From Clostridium_AD sp050717545 (GTDB taxonomy: Bacteria > Bacillota > Clostridia > Clostridiales > Clostridiaceae): a stretch of DNA of 64,000 bases. Shown here one piece after another: positions 41,420 to 51,003 of the stretch. The notes under the pieces were generated by a model, which saw only the letters and a program-made list of their open reading frames with translations, was not told the DNA's origin and ran no database searches. The DNA lies in contig NZ_JBOITN010000017.1 of the NCBI RefSeq assembly GCF_050717545.1, positions 1 to 64,000 of the forward strand. Reading direction: 5' to 3'. Each line of letters starts with the position of its first letter. Within the stretch, counting starts at the first letter, position 1. A program made the translations under genes and the position numbers.

Positions 41420-42727
41420 ATGATAGCTCTAAATTTTGAGTATTTAATGAATAAAATCCCTGAAATTAATTACACTTACACCGAAGGTGTGGTGAAAAAT
41501 GTTATAGGGCTTACTATTGAAGTTCAAGGTATAACAGCTTTTGTTGGTGAAGTGTGTAATATTTATAATAAATTAAATGAAGAAATTCCCTGCGAAGTTG
41601 TTGGATTTCGAGATAAGGATGTAATCTTAATGCCTCTTGGAGAACTCGTTGGTATATCAGCTGGATGTAGGGTAGTACCGACTGGAACACCATTAAGCGT
41701 CAAATGTTCTGATGAATTGTTTGGAAAAGTTCTTGATGGGCTTGGGAATCCATTAAATGGTGATGAGATTACAAGTTATACAACTTATTCTCTAAATGCA
41801 TCGCCTCCAGACCCATTAAAAAGACGCAGAATAACAGAGGTTTTACCTACAGGAATTAGAGCAATTGATGGGTTTTTAACTTGTGGTGAAGGTCAAAGAA
41901 TTGGTATATTTGCAGGCAGCGGAGTAGGTAAGAGTACAACACTTGGAATGCTTGCAAGGGGAGCTAAAGCTGATGTAAATGTTATTGCACTTATTGGAGA
42001 AAGAGGGCGTGAGGTCCGAGATTTTCTAGAAAAAGATTTAGGCATCGATGGAATGAAAAAATCAATTATCGTATGTGCAACATCTGATAAATCAGCTCTA
42101 GTAAGATTAAAAGGTGCATTTACAGCCACTGCTATTGCAGAATATTTTAGAGACCAAGGAAAAAAAGTAATTTTAATGATGGATTCAGTGACAAGATTTG
42201 CAATGGCGCAAAGAGAAATAGGACTAGCTATAGGTGAGCCACCAGCTAGTAAGGGCTATACTCCATCAGTATTTGCAATGCTACCTAAATTAATGGAGCG
42301 AAGCGGAATGTCAGATAAGGGTTCTATTACAGCTTTTTATACAGTACTAGTAGATGGTGACGATTTTAATGAACCAATAGCAGATGCTGTTAGAGGGATA
42401 CTGGATGGACATATAGTTTTATCTAGAGCACTAGCAGGTAAAAATCATTACCCTGCAATTGATGTCTTAAATAGTGTTAGTAGGTTGATGTCTGAAATAA
42501 CTTCAACGGAACATAAACAAGCAGCATCTTTGGCAAGGGATTTGATGGCAACTTATAAAGACTCAGAAGATTTAATAAATATCGGTGCCTATGTAAAGGG
42601 TAGTAACAAAAAAATTGATAATGCAATTAAGTATAATGACAACATAGAGGATTTTTTAAAACAAGGCGTAGAAGAGAATACAGAATTTGAAGTAAGTCTA
42701 AATGTTCTACAAAATATGTTTAAATAA
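41420..42727 (+). CDS. fliI: Flagellar type III export ATPase FliI
   Basis: 435 residues, F1-beta-like. Walker A AGSGVGKS at 165-172, the IGERGREVRDFLEKDLG catalytic Glu segment, Walker B VILMMDSVTRFAMAQREIGL near 250, and the EPPASKGYTPSVFA motif. It hydrolyses ATP at the export gate with FliH and FliJ. Ribosome binding site AAAGGGGAAAT. Confidence 0.95.
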   Translation: MIALNFEYLMNKIPEINYTYTEGVVKNVIGLTIEVQGITAFVGEVCNIYNKLNEEIPCEVVGFRDKDVILMPLGELVGISAGCRVVPTGTPLSVKCSDELFGKVLDGLGNPLNGDEITSYTTYSLNASPPDPLKRRRITEVLPTGIRAIDGFLTCGEGQRIGIFAGSGVGKSTTLGMLARGAKADVNVIALIGERGREVRDFLEKDLGIDGMKKSIIVCATSDKSALVRLKGAFTATAIAEYFRDQGKKVILMMDSVTRFAMAQREIGLAIGEPPASKGYTPSVFAMLPKLMERSGMSDKGSITAFYTVLVDGDDFNEPIADAVRGILDGHIVLSRALAGKNHYPAIDVLNSVSRLMSEITSTEHKQAASLARDLMATYKDSEDLINIGAYVKGSNKKIDNAIKYNDNIEDFLKQGVEENTEFEVSLNVLQNMFK

Positions 42728-42752
42728 AGTTTTTTAAGGAGGAGCAATTTTA

Positions 42753-43196
42753 TTGGAGAGTGCATACAAGTTTAGATTACAAAAACTTCTTGATATCAGA
42801 AAAGATTTTGAAGATAAAAGTAAAATTCAATTTAGACAGGCGCAAAGAGAAAAAGATGTGGTAGAAACTGAGATAATTGATTTACAAGAAAAGTATGTGA
42901 ATCATAGAAATATAGATGCACATCAATCAATCGTGCATCAGAAGATCAAACAGAACTATTTAAATGCTTTAAGTTTTGCAATTGATAAAAATACAGTGGT
43001 CTTTGAACAAAAAAGCGAGATACTAGAGCAAAAAAGAGAAGAATTAAAAAAATGTCAAGTTGAGAAGAAAACTGTTGAAATTTTAAAAGAAAAGCAGAAG
43101 ATTGCATTTTTAAAAGAACAAAATATGATAGAACAAAAAAGCAATGATGAGTTTGCACTTTTCGCTTTTATTAGAAATAATCGTAAGGCATACTAA
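42753..43196 (+). CDS. fliJ: Flagellar export chaperone FliJ
   Basis: 147 residues, TTG start behind AAGGAGGAGC. A continuous coiled coil starting with the FliJ wording YKFRLQKLLDIRKDFEDKSK and rich in Gln, Lys and Glu. It is the central stalk in the FliI ring. Family sequence is poorly conserved; position between fliI and fliK supports the call. Confidence 0.88.
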   Translation: MESAYKFRLQKLLDIRKDFEDKSKIQFRQAQREKDVVETEIIDLQEKYVNHRNIDAHQSIVHQKIKQNYLNALSFAIDKNTVVFEQKSEILEQKREELKKCQVEKKTVEILKEKQKIAFLKEQNMIEQKSNDEFALFAFIRNNRKAY

Positions 43197-43241
43197 ATTA
43201 AATTGTTATTTATTGAATGAAAGGGAAGGGAGGTGAGACAA

Positions 43242-46200
43242 GTGAACGTCAATAACAATATAATAACAAGTGGTAATACTGATTATAAAAATATCGGTTT
43301 TCTAAGAAAATCAAATTCAAAAGAAGGATTTAAAACGATTTTAGATGGTCATCAATATCGATCTAAGGGTTCAACATATGGTAATGGACTTACACAATCT
43401 AATAAAGAACAACTTTTGGGTAAAACGAAGATCGAAAACTTGGATAAAGAAATTGATGGAAATAAGAGTATTGAAACTAGTGAGACTACAGTTGAAGGTT
43501 TTACCAATGATAATTCCGATAACTCATATGATAACAATGAATTAAAAGAGAAGATAATAAACTTTGTTGAGGTGGCTATTGATGTTTTAAAACAAGATGC
43601 AGTGGAGACTGAAAAAAAAATTGTAGTAAGTGATAAAGCTACAGATAAACTACCGGAAGAATTGAATGTAAACAGTGGTTCTGCTGAAAAAGTGGTACAA
43701 GTTCAAGTGGTGCAAATTCAAGAGTTATTGAGATCTTTGAGTGCAATGATCCAAAGTACTTACGAAGTATCAACGGTATCCAAGCAAGAAAATAAACTTA
43801 ATCCTATTAACCTAGAAAAATTAGTTGCAATAAAGACACTACCACATGAGACAAAAAATATTTTAAATAATAATTTTAAGCAAATAGTGGATTTAGTAAA
43901 ACAATTAAAAGTAAATAAGGGTACAGAGCCGGAAATACTTGATGTGGTGCGAAAACTAACGGTTCAGGTTCAAGAGGTTAAGGGAGATTTAAACTTATTA
44001 AAGGTAGTTAATCAAAGACCCAAAGTGGAAAGTAAAAACACAAAGGAGATAAATTATATTACTGATAATAGCAAGTTAAAAGAGAAGATAATAAACTTTG
44101 TTGAGGTAGCTGTTGATGTTTTAAAACAAGATGCAGTGGAGACTGAAAAAAAAATTGTAGTAAGTGATAAAGCTACAGATAAACTACCGGAAGAATTGAA
44201 TGTAAACAGTGGTTCTGCTGAAAAAGTGGCACAAGTTCAAGTGGTGCAAATTCAGGAGTTATTACAATCTCTAAGTTCAATGATCCAAAGTACTTACGAA
44301 GTATCAAAGGTATCCAAGCAAGAAAATGAACTTAATCCTATTAACTTAGAAAAATTAGTTGGAATAGAGACATTACCACCTGAGACAAAAAATATTTTAA
44401 ATATTAATCTTAAGCAAATAGTGGATTTAGTAAAACAGTTAAAAGGAAATAAGGGTACAGAGCCAGAAATACTTGATGTACTGCGAAAACTAACGGTTCA
44501 GGTTCAAGAGGTTAAGGGCGATTTAAACTTATTAAAACGAGTTAATCAAAGACCCGAATTAGAAAGCAAAATCACAAAGAATTTGAGTAACACTGCCGAT
44601 AATAGCAAGTTAAAACAGAAGATAATAGAGTTTGTTGATGCAGCAGTTGATGCGTTAAAACAAAATACAGTGGAGACTGAAAAAAGAATTGTAGTAAGTG
44701 GTAAAGCTACAGATAAACCATCAGAAGAATTGGAGGTAAACAGTGCTTCTGCTGAAAAAATGACACAAGTTCAAGTAGGACAAATTCAAGAGTTATTAAA
44801 ATCTTTGAGTGCAGTGATCCAAAGTACTTACGAAAAACCGATAACGCCTAATCAAGGAAATGAACTTTATCCTATTAACCTAGAAAAATTAGTTGGAGTC
44901 TCGACACTACCACCTAAGACAAAAGATATTTTAAATAATAATCTTAAGGAAATAGTGGATTTAGTAAAACAATTAAAAGGAAATAAGGGTACAGAGCCAG
45001 AAATACTTGATGTGGTGCGAAAACTAACGGTTCAGGTTCAAGAGGTTAAGGGCGATTTAAACTTATTAAAACGAGTTAATCAAAGACCCGAATTAGAAAG
45101 CAAAATCACAAAAGAGTTGGGTAACACTACTGATAATAGCAAGTTAAAACAAAAGATAATAAATTTTGTTGAGGTAGCTGTTGATGCATTAAAACAAAAT
45201 GCAGTAGAGCCTGAAAAAGAATTTGTAGTAAGTGATAAAGCTACAGATAAACCATCAGAAGAATTGAACCTAAACAGTGGTTCTATTGAAAAAGTGACAC
45301 AAGTTCAAGTAGGACAAATTCAAGAGTTATTAAAATCTTTGAGTGCAGTGATCCAAAGTACTTACGAAAAACCGATAACGCCTAATCAAGGGAATGAACT
45401 TAATCCTATTAACCTAGAAAAATTAGTTGGAATAGAGATACTACAACCTAAGACAAAAGGTATTTTAAAAAATAATCTTAGTGAAATAGTGGATTTAGTA
45501 AAACAATTAAAAGTAAATAAGGGTACTGAGCCGGAAATACTTGATGTGGTGCGAAAACTAATGGTTCAGGTTCAAGAGGTTAAGGGAGATTTAAACTTAT
45601 TAAAACGAGTTAATCAAAGAGCAGAATTGGAAAGCAATACCACAAAAGAGTTGAGTAACACTGCCGATAATAGCAAGTTAAAACAAAAGATAATAAATTT
45701 TGTTGAGGTAGCAGTTGATGTTTTAAAACAAGATGCAGTTGATCCTGAAAAAGAATTTGTAGTAAGTGATAAAGCTACAGATAAACCATCAGAAGAATTG
45801 AACCTAAACAGTGGTTCTATTGAAAAAGTGACACAAGTTCAAGTAGGACAAATTCAAGAGTTATTAAAATCTTTGAGTGCAGTGATCCAAAGTACTTACG
45901 AAAAGCCGGTAACGCCTAATCAAGGAAATGAACTTAATCCTATTAATCTAGAAAATTTGGTTGGCGTAGAAAAATTATCACCTGAGACAAAAAGTATCTT
46001 AAAAAATAATCTTAAGGAGATAATAGTTTCGATAGAAAATTTAACAAGAAATAACCAGGCTCAACCTCAAATACTTGATGTGATTCAAAAACTAACTACC
46101 CAGGTTAAAGTTGTAAAGGGTGATTTAAATTTATTAAGAACTCTTAGCTTTGAAAGTGTTAACGTAAAAAGTGAGGAAAAATCATTTAATGATAATAAGC

Positions 46201-46877
46201 AAATGCAAATAAGTCCTAAGATTGTAAAAACAATTTCTGAAATTTCACGTATTAGTCAAATGCAAAGTTCAAATGATTCAAGACAAGCGAATAAGTTTTC
46301 AGGCAATAGATCGTTTGAGGAAAAATTTCTTAGTAATTTGCTTAGTGACAACAAGGATGAAAATAAAATATCAAAAGTAGTTAATTTTATGAATCAATTT
46401 GAAACTGTAAAAACTACGGAAAGTCCAAAAATAGAAATACCAAACAATTTAGTCATTAATAAAAATAACTTTGAAGTAGATGTAATTAAAAATATAAAAT
46501 TCATGGAAATTAATAGTATTAAGGATTTAACTGTAAAAATGAATCCAAAGGATCTTGGAGAAATAACAATTAAGCTTACTATGGAAAGTGGAATTATGAA
46601 GGCTAGCATATCAGCTCAAAATAAAGAAACTTTTAATTTGCTAAACCAAAATATTCAAGATATCAGTGATAGGTTAAAAAATATGGACATAAAAATTCAA
46701 AGCTTAGATATAAATATTTATGAGGATTCAACTTTCTTTGGTAAGGGTTCTAGTAGCAGAAATAGCAATGGAGACCATAGCAATAAAAAAGCGACGAATA
46801 TGGGTTTAGATGATGAAGATACTCAGATAACCAACAACTATGTTGTAGAAGAGAATAAGGTAAATAAATTTGTTTAA
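43242..46877 (+). CDS. fliK: Hook-length control protein FliK with five tandem 178-residue repeats
   Basis: 1211 residues from GTG 43242 (behind GGGAGGTGAG), about two to three times the usual FliK length of roughly 400-600. Residues 97 to about 970 consist of five consecutive 178-residue units, each starting DNxxLKxKII and ending in VKGDLNLL...VNQR. The unit starts at 43530, 44064, 44598, 45132 and 45666, always 534 bases apart. After these, a variable part and the conserved C-terminal substrate-switch domain (about 1084-1166: LTVKMNPKDLGEITIKLTME, then LKNMDIKIQSLDINIYE). FliK is an exported molecular ruler; its length sets hook length. Confidence 0.9.
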   Translation: MNVNNNIITSGNTDYKNIGFLRKSNSKEGFKTILDGHQYRSKGSTYGNGLTQSNKEQLLGKTKIENLDKEIDGNKSIETSETTVEGFTNDNSDNSYDNNELKEKIINFVEVAIDVLKQDAVETEKKIVVSDKATDKLPEELNVNSGSAEKVVQVQVVQIQELLRSLSAMIQSTYEVSTVSKQENKLNPINLEKLVAIKTLPHETKNILNNNFKQIVDLVKQLKVNKGTEPEILDVVRKLTVQVQEVKGDLNLLKVVNQRPKVESKNTKEINYITDNSKLKEKIINFVEVAVDVLKQDAVETEKKIVVSDKATDKLPEELNVNSGSAEKVAQVQVVQIQELLQSLSSMIQSTYEVSKVSKQENELNPINLEKLVGIETLPPETKNILNINLKQIVDLVKQLKGNKGTEPEILDVLRKLTVQVQEVKGDLNLLKRVNQRPELESKITKNLSNTADNSKLKQKIIEFVDAAVDALKQNTVETEKRIVVSGKATDKPSEELEVNSASAEKMTQVQVGQIQELLKSLSAVIQSTYEKPITPNQGNELYPINLEKLVGVSTLPPKTKDILNNNLKEIVDLVKQLKGNKGTEPEILDVVRKLTVQVQEVKGDLNLLKRVNQRPELESKITKELGNTTDNSKLKQKIINFVEVAVDALKQNAVEPEKEFVVSDKATDKPSEELNLNSGSIEKVTQVQVGQIQELLKSLSAVIQSTYEKPITPNQGNELNPINLEKLVGIEILQPKTKGILKNNLSEIVDLVKQLKVNKGTEPEILDVVRKLMVQVQEVKGDLNLLKRVNQRAELESNTTKELSNTADNSKLKQKIINFVEVAVDVLKQDAVDPEKEFVVSDKATDKPSEELNLNSGSIEKVTQVQVGQIQELLKSLSAVIQSTYEKPVTPNQGNELNPINLENLVGVEKLSPETKSILKNNLKEIIVSIENLTRNNQAQPQILDVIQKLTTQVKVVKGDLNLLRTLSFESVNVKSEEKSFNDNKQMQISPKIVKTISEISRISQMQSSNDSRQANKFSGNRSFEEKFLSNLLSDNKDENKISKVVNFMNQFETVKTTESPKIEIPNNLVINKNNFEVDVIKNIKFMEINSIKDLTVKMNPKDLGEITIKLTMESGIMKASISAQNKETFNLLNQNIQDISDRLKNMDIKIQSLDINIYEDSTFFGKGSSSRNSNGDHSNKKATNMGLDDEDTQITNNYVVEENKVNKFV
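43530..46199 (+). repeat. Five-copy, 534-bp tandem repeat inside fliK
   Basis: Copies start at 43530, 44064, 44598, 45132 and 45666 with no length change between the starts, so codon frame is kept. Copies 1 and 2 are nearly the same over their first 170 bases; copies 3, 4 and 5 share a different version (CAAAGTACTTACGAAAAACC, then CGCCTAATCAAGG). The second half of copy 5 diverges (about 46020 onward). Confidence 0.95.
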
Positions 46878-46916
46878 TTATGACCAAATACAAATCAATA
46901 TTTAAGGGGTGATAAG

Positions 46917-47585
46917 ATGGCAACCGATGTGACAACAGGACTTACTAATTCAGAACTAGCAGGTTTATCAAGGGCAACGGATAGAGGAACTAAAATTGTA
47001 AAGAAAGGTCAAGAAATGGATCAAAATTCTTTCTTAAAGATACTCTCAGCAGAACTTGCTAACCAAGATCCAACTAATGCTAAGGATGGTACAGAATTTG
47101 TAGCTCAAATGGCTCAATTTGCATCACTAGAGCAGATGACTAATGTAAATAGTTCAATATCTTTTTCAACATCAGCTTCACTGGTTGGTAAGACTGTAGC
47201 TTTTAGTAGTTATGACTCATCAGGAATGCAATATGGAGGGAATGTTCAGGCGGTTTTCCAAGAAGCAGGAGCAATATATATGGCAGTAAAACTTTCAGAC
47301 GGGACTACAAAGGATTTTCCAGCGGACACTTTAACGGATGTTATAGATGTTCCAGATAATACATTAGAATATTTAAATGGCAATATGGCATTTTCTTCAG
47401 CTATAAGTATAATTGGAAAACAAGTTGAGACAGGAACTTTAGCGGATGGTAAAACATACTCGGGAACTGTTAAGAGTGCTTTTAAAGATACAACTGGAAT
47501 TAAACTAACGATCTCTTATGATCAAGATGGCGTAGAAACGACAAAAGATATAAGCTATGAGGATATCTCAAGTGTACAGGAATAG
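46917..47585 (+). CDS. flgD: Hook-capping protein FlgD
   Basis: 222 residues. N-terminal export/cap motif (MDQNSFLKILSAELANQDPT, AKDGTEFVAQMAQFASLEQM, TNVNSSIS) identifies FlgD. The C-terminal part has two copies of an SH3-like unit (LVGKTVAFSSYDSSGMQYGG and IIGKQVETGTLADGKTYSGT). It caps the growing hook. Ribosome binding site AAGGGGTGATAAG. Confidence 0.92.
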   Translation: MATDVTTGLTNSELAGLSRATDRGTKIVKKGQEMDQNSFLKILSAELANQDPTNAKDGTEFVAQMAQFASLEQMTNVNSSISFSTSASLVGKTVAFSSYDSSGMQYGGNVQAVFQEAGAIYMAVKLSDGTTKDFPADTLTDVIDVPDNTLEYLNGNMAFSSAISIIGKQVETGTLADGKTYSGTVKSAFKDTTGIKLTISYDQDGVETTKDISYEDISSVQE

Positions 47586-47621
47586 AAATATCTAATTAAT
47601 ATGGTAAGGTGATGTTATGAT

Positions 47622-48023
47622 ATGTCATATAGAGTGATAAATGGTAAACTATATTCAACAGTCGACTTTACAGAGTATTCTGCAGGAGGATTACAAAATA
47701 AAAGTAACAAAACAGGTAATGAAAAAAGTAACTTTAATAAAATTTTAGATAAGCAAATAAAAAATGAAGAGTGCTTTACCGTGTCTTCACATGCAGCTCA
47801 AAGACTTAATAGCCGAAATATTGATTTTAGCGATGATGACATGAAGAGGATTAACGAAGGGATAAACATGGCTGAGGGTAAAGGCGTGAAACAATCCTTG
47901 ATATTATACAAGGACATGGCACTGATTACAAGTATTAAAAACAGGACTGTGATTACTGCATTAGACAAAAGTGAAAGTCAAGGAAAAATAATAACCAATA
48001 TAGATAGTGTAGTTATGATATAA
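47622..48023 (+). CDS. Flagellar operon protein of the TIGR02530 family
   Basis: 133 residues. FTVSSHAAQRLNSRNIDFSD, DDMKRINEGINMAEGKGVKQ and SLILYKDMALITSIKNRTVI match the small conserved protein found between flgD and flgE in Firmicutes. Function unknown. The start is ATG 47622, since an ATG at 47617 meets a stop after six codons; the binding site is AAGGTG, 10 bases before. Confidence 0.85.
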   Translation: MSYRVINGKLYSTVDFTEYSAGGLQNKSNKTGNEKSNFNKILDKQIKNEECFTVSSHAAQRLNSRNIDFSDDDMKRINEGINMAEGKGVKQSLILYKDMALITSIKNRTVITALDKSESQGKIITNIDSVVMI

Positions 48024-48143
48024 GCCGGACCTTTTTAGGGAGCTTAACTTTGTGGAAGGATAGAAGCAAAGTGATTTATAAAAAAATATAATTATATTTT
48101 TAATATATCGGAATTCAAAAAATAGAAAAGTGGAGGTAACATT

Positions 48144-49160
48144 ATGTTAAGATCATTTTATTCTGGGGTAAGTGGATTGAAAGTAAATCAGGTGAAGTTA
48201 GACGTAATAGGAAATAATATAGCTAACGTTGGAACTACAGCTTTTAAAAGCTCAAGAGTTAGGTTTAAAGATATGGTAAGTCAAAGCGTTAATGAGTCTG
48301 GAGCACCTGGAACAAGCCAAGGCGGAGTTAACCCAAAACAAGTAGGTCTTGGAGTGCAAGTTTCAGGTATAGATACTATGGTAGGTCAGGGAGCGATGCA
48401 ACCAACTTCTAGGACACTAGATGTTGCTATAGATGGTGAGGGGTATTTAATGGTGGCTAAAGGGAAAGTACCAGATACTAATGCTGATGGTATAACTTTA
48501 GGAACTGACAACGTAGTAGATGATCCAAATGGAGTTGAATTGTTTTATACAAGAGATGGTGCTTTAACTTTAGATAAGAGCGGAAACTTATTGAATTCCG
48601 ATGGATTAAGAATATTAGGATATGCGGTTAAAGAAGGCGCAAATATAAGTTTAGCTTATAGTGGAGGAGCCGCTACTCCAAAGTTTGTTGATGCAAATAA
48701 AGCTCTAACTACAGAGACAACTTTAATCCCACTTGTTATACCAGAAAAAATCGAAGACCCTAATGATGCAACAAAAACTTTAAGAGTTATATCATATTCT
48801 ATAGAAAAAGATGGTCAAATAAAAGCTGTCTTAGAGGATGGTAAAGTGTCAGTTCTTGGACAAATTGCAACATCGTCATTTAAAAATGCTGCTGGCTTAT
48901 CTAAAGTTGGAGGAAATTTATTTAAAAATACATCTAACTCTGGTGAAGCAGTAGTAAGATCAGGAATTGGAACTGATCCTGATGAGGATAACAGTGATGC
49001 TTACGGTGATGTTCTTTCACAAATGCTTGAAATGTCAAATGTTGATCTAGCTGAGCAGTTTACAGATATGATAATTGCACAAAGAGCGTTCCAGGCATCA
49101 GGTAAATCAATTACTACAGGAGATGAAATATTACAGGAGTTAATAGGCCTAAAGAGATAG
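48144..49160 (+). CDS. flgE: Flagellar hook protein FlgE
   Basis: 338 residues. N-terminus MLRSFYSGVSGLKVNQVKLD, VIGNNIANVGTTAFKSSRVR and C-terminus DVLSQMLEMSNVDLAEQFTD, MIIAQRAFQASGKSITTGDE are diagnostic of FlgE. It polymerises to the hook, under length control by FliK. A strong GGAGG site follows a 120-base non-coding gap. Confidence 0.94.
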   Translation: MLRSFYSGVSGLKVNQVKLDVIGNNIANVGTTAFKSSRVRFKDMVSQSVNESGAPGTSQGGVNPKQVGLGVQVSGIDTMVGQGAMQPTSRTLDVAIDGEGYLMVAKGKVPDTNADGITLGTDNVVDDPNGVELFYTRDGALTLDKSGNLLNSDGLRILGYAVKEGANISLAYSGGAATPKFVDANKALTTETTLIPLVIPEKIEDPNDATKTLRVISYSIEKDGQIKAVLEDGKVSVLGQIATSSFKNAAGLSKVGGNLFKNTSNSGEAVVRSGIGTDPDEDNSDAYGDVLSQMLEMSNVDLAEQFTDMIIAQRAFQASGKSITTGDEILQELIGLKR

Positions 49161-49189
49161 TATACTAAAAGATAAAATCAGTTTGTAAT

Positions 49190-49220
49190 AAGTCTCAAAT
49201 ACTATTAGTATTTGAGACTT
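49190..49220 (+). other. Perfect 13-bp hairpin between flgE and flbD
   Basis: AAGTCTCAAATAC (49190-49202) and GTATTTGAGACTT (49208-49220) pair perfectly around TATTA. No T-run follows, so it is more likely an mRNA stabiliser or partial attenuator than a full terminator. Confidence 0.7.
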
Positions 49221-49260
49221 ACCAAATTATTTAAATTTATAATAATTAGTAGGAGGGCCT

Positions 49261-49452
49261 ATGATAAGACTCACAGGTTTTAATAAAAAAGAATTTATTT
49301 TAAATGCAGAAGTTATAGAAAAAATTGAAATTATGCCGGAAACATTAATAACCTTGATTAATGGAAAGAAATACATAGTAATGGAAAGTACAGATGAAGT
49401 AATTGAGAAAGTATTAAAATATAAACATAGGATATTTATCGGGGAGTTATAG
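49261..49452 (+). CDS. flbD: FlbD family flagellar protein
   Basis: 63 residues, the normal small size: MIRLTGFNKKEFILNAEVIE, KIEIMPETLITLINGKKYIV, MESTDEVIEKVLKYK. In Bacillus-type flagellar operons (also called SwrD) it lies in front of the stator or fliL genes and affects motor torque; here it precedes motA. Ribosome binding site AGGAGGGC. Confidence 0.9.
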   Translation: MIRLTGFNKKEFILNAEVIEKIEIMPETLITLINGKKYIVMESTDEVIEKVLKYKHRIFIGEL

Positions 49453-49463
49453 GAGGAAGTGGC

Positions 49464-50276
49464 ATGAAAAAACAAGATTTATTGACCAGTATTGGAATTG
49501 TAGCAGGAGCTGCGTTGATTTTATGGGGTATGTCAGCTGGTGAAGCTAATCTAAAGATATTTTTTGATCCATCTTCAATAGCAATTACAGTAGGGGGTTC
49601 TTTTGCGGCACTAATTATAGCTTACCCAATTTCAGAGATGAAGAGAGTACTTAATGTTATTGTGCAATCATTTAAAGAAAATACAATGGCTAGAACAGAT
49701 ATTATTACGAGTTTTAAAGAGCTATCACAAAAAGCAAGACGCGAGGGGCTTTTATCCCTTGATGATGAAATGGAAAAACTAGACAATCAATTTTTAAAAA
49801 AAGGACTTCAAATGGTAGTTGATGGATTAGAACCTGATACAATAAAGGATATTATGGAGCTAGAAATTGGGGAAATGGAAAGACGTCATAGTGATGGAAT
49901 AAATATGTTAAGAGCTTGGGCAGGGTATGCACCAGCTTTTGGTATGATTGGTACGCTTATAGGACTTATTCAAATGCTTGCTAATTTAACTGATTCCACA
50001 GCGCTTGCGTCTGGTATGGGAAAAGCATTAATAACTACATTTTATGGTGCACTACTTGCTAACTTAGTATTAAGTCCTATGGCGCAAAATTTAAGCTATA
50101 AATCTACTGTAGAAGTAAATAGTCGTGAAATGATGATTGAAGGAGTTCTTGCAATTCAATCTGGAGTTAATCCAAGAATTGTTGAAGAAAAATTGACATC
50201 TTACTTATCACCTTCAGACAGAGCTAAATTTATTTTGCAGCAAGCAAGTGAGGTCGAGGTGAGCGAAAATGTCTAG
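49464..50276 (+). CDS. motA: Flagellar stator protein MotA
   Basis: 270 residues with four membrane segments (about 8-28, 32-54, 150-172, 185-208). The cytoplasmic loop has the charged motifs QKARREGLLSLDDEMEKLDN and DIMELEIGEMERRHSDGINM; the GYAPAFGMIGTLIGLIQMLA and GMGKALITTFYGALLANLVL segments hold the conserved prolines. It forms the ion channel with MotB. The motB start overlaps its end by 8 bases. Confidence 0.94.
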   Translation: MKKQDLLTSIGIVAGAALILWGMSAGEANLKIFFDPSSIAITVGGSFAALIIAYPISEMKRVLNVIVQSFKENTMARTDIITSFKELSQKARREGLLSLDDEMEKLDNQFLKKGLQMVVDGLEPDTIKDIMELEIGEMERRHSDGINMLRAWAGYAPAFGMIGTLIGLIQMLANLTDSTALASGMGKALITTFYGALLANLVLSPMAQNLSYKSTVEVNSREMMIEGVLAIQSGVNPRIVEEKLTSYLSPSDRAKFILQQASEVEVSENV

Positions 50277-51003
50277 AAAGAAAAAGCCTAAAGAAGAGTT
50301 ACGAACAGATGAGTGGATGGCAACATTTTCAGATACCATGACACTTTTACTTACCTTTTTCGTATTGTTATATTCGATTTCTACGGTCGATGCCGCAAAA
50401 TTCAAGCAAATTGCATCATCTATGCAATCGGTATTAACCGGTGAGGGTGGAAAAACCGTTTTAGATTTGAATGCAAAAAGTGGAGAAGTCCCATTAGTTG
50501 GAGAAACGACGCCAGTTGAGGCAGTTGTTGATAATACAGATGCCATTTATGAAAAGGTTCAAAGTTTTATAAAAAGTAAAAACATGGAAACAACGGTAGT
50601 GATAAAAACTGATAGTAGAGGAGTTATTATTCAACTTAGAGAAAATATTATATTTGAAAGTGGTAAAGCAGAAATTTTAGATAAGAGTAAACCAGTGCTT
50701 AATACAATAAATTCATTAATTGAAACATTTTCTAATGATATTGTAGTAGAGGGTCATACAGATAATATACCAATAAGTAATAGTGAATATAAAAATAATT
50801 GGCAATTATCTTCCGCAAGAGCGTTAAAAGTGCTTGAATATTTTGTAGGTGACAAAGCTCAAAAACAACCTGAGAGGTTTAAATCTATTGCTTACGGTGA
50901 ATACCAACCTATTATAGCGAATAACAGTGATGCAAACAGGGCTTTAAATAGAAGAGTGAATATCTTAATTGTAGCAAATCAAAAGGAGGACATTACAAAA
51001 TGA
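50269..51003 (+). CDS. motB: Flagellar stator protein MotB
   Basis: 244 residues. One N-terminal membrane helix with the ion-binding aspartate D22 in MATFSDTMTLLLTFFVLLYS and a C-terminal OmpA-like peptidoglycan-binding domain (IFESGKAEILDKSKPVLNTI, VVEGHTDNIPISNSEYKNNW, NRRVNILIV). Ribosome binding site inside motA; overlaps fliL by 4 bases (ATGA). Confidence 0.94.
   Translation: MSRKKKPKEELRTDEWMATFSDTMTLLLTFFVLLYSISTVDAAKFKQIASSMQSVLTGEGGKTVLDLNAKSGEVPLVGETTPVEAVVDNTDAIYEKVQSFIKSKNMETTVVIKTDSRGVIIQLRENIIFESGKAEILDKSKPVLNTINSLIETFSNDIVVEGHTDNIPISNSEYKNNWQLSSARALKVLEYFVGDKAQKQPERFKSIAYGEYQPIIANNSDANRALNRRVNILIVANQKEDITK

Noticed and set aside
43530..46199. CRISPR-like array, because of regular spacing
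   Set aside because: The unit is a 534-bp in-frame coding repeat without spacers; it is protein repetition in FliK.
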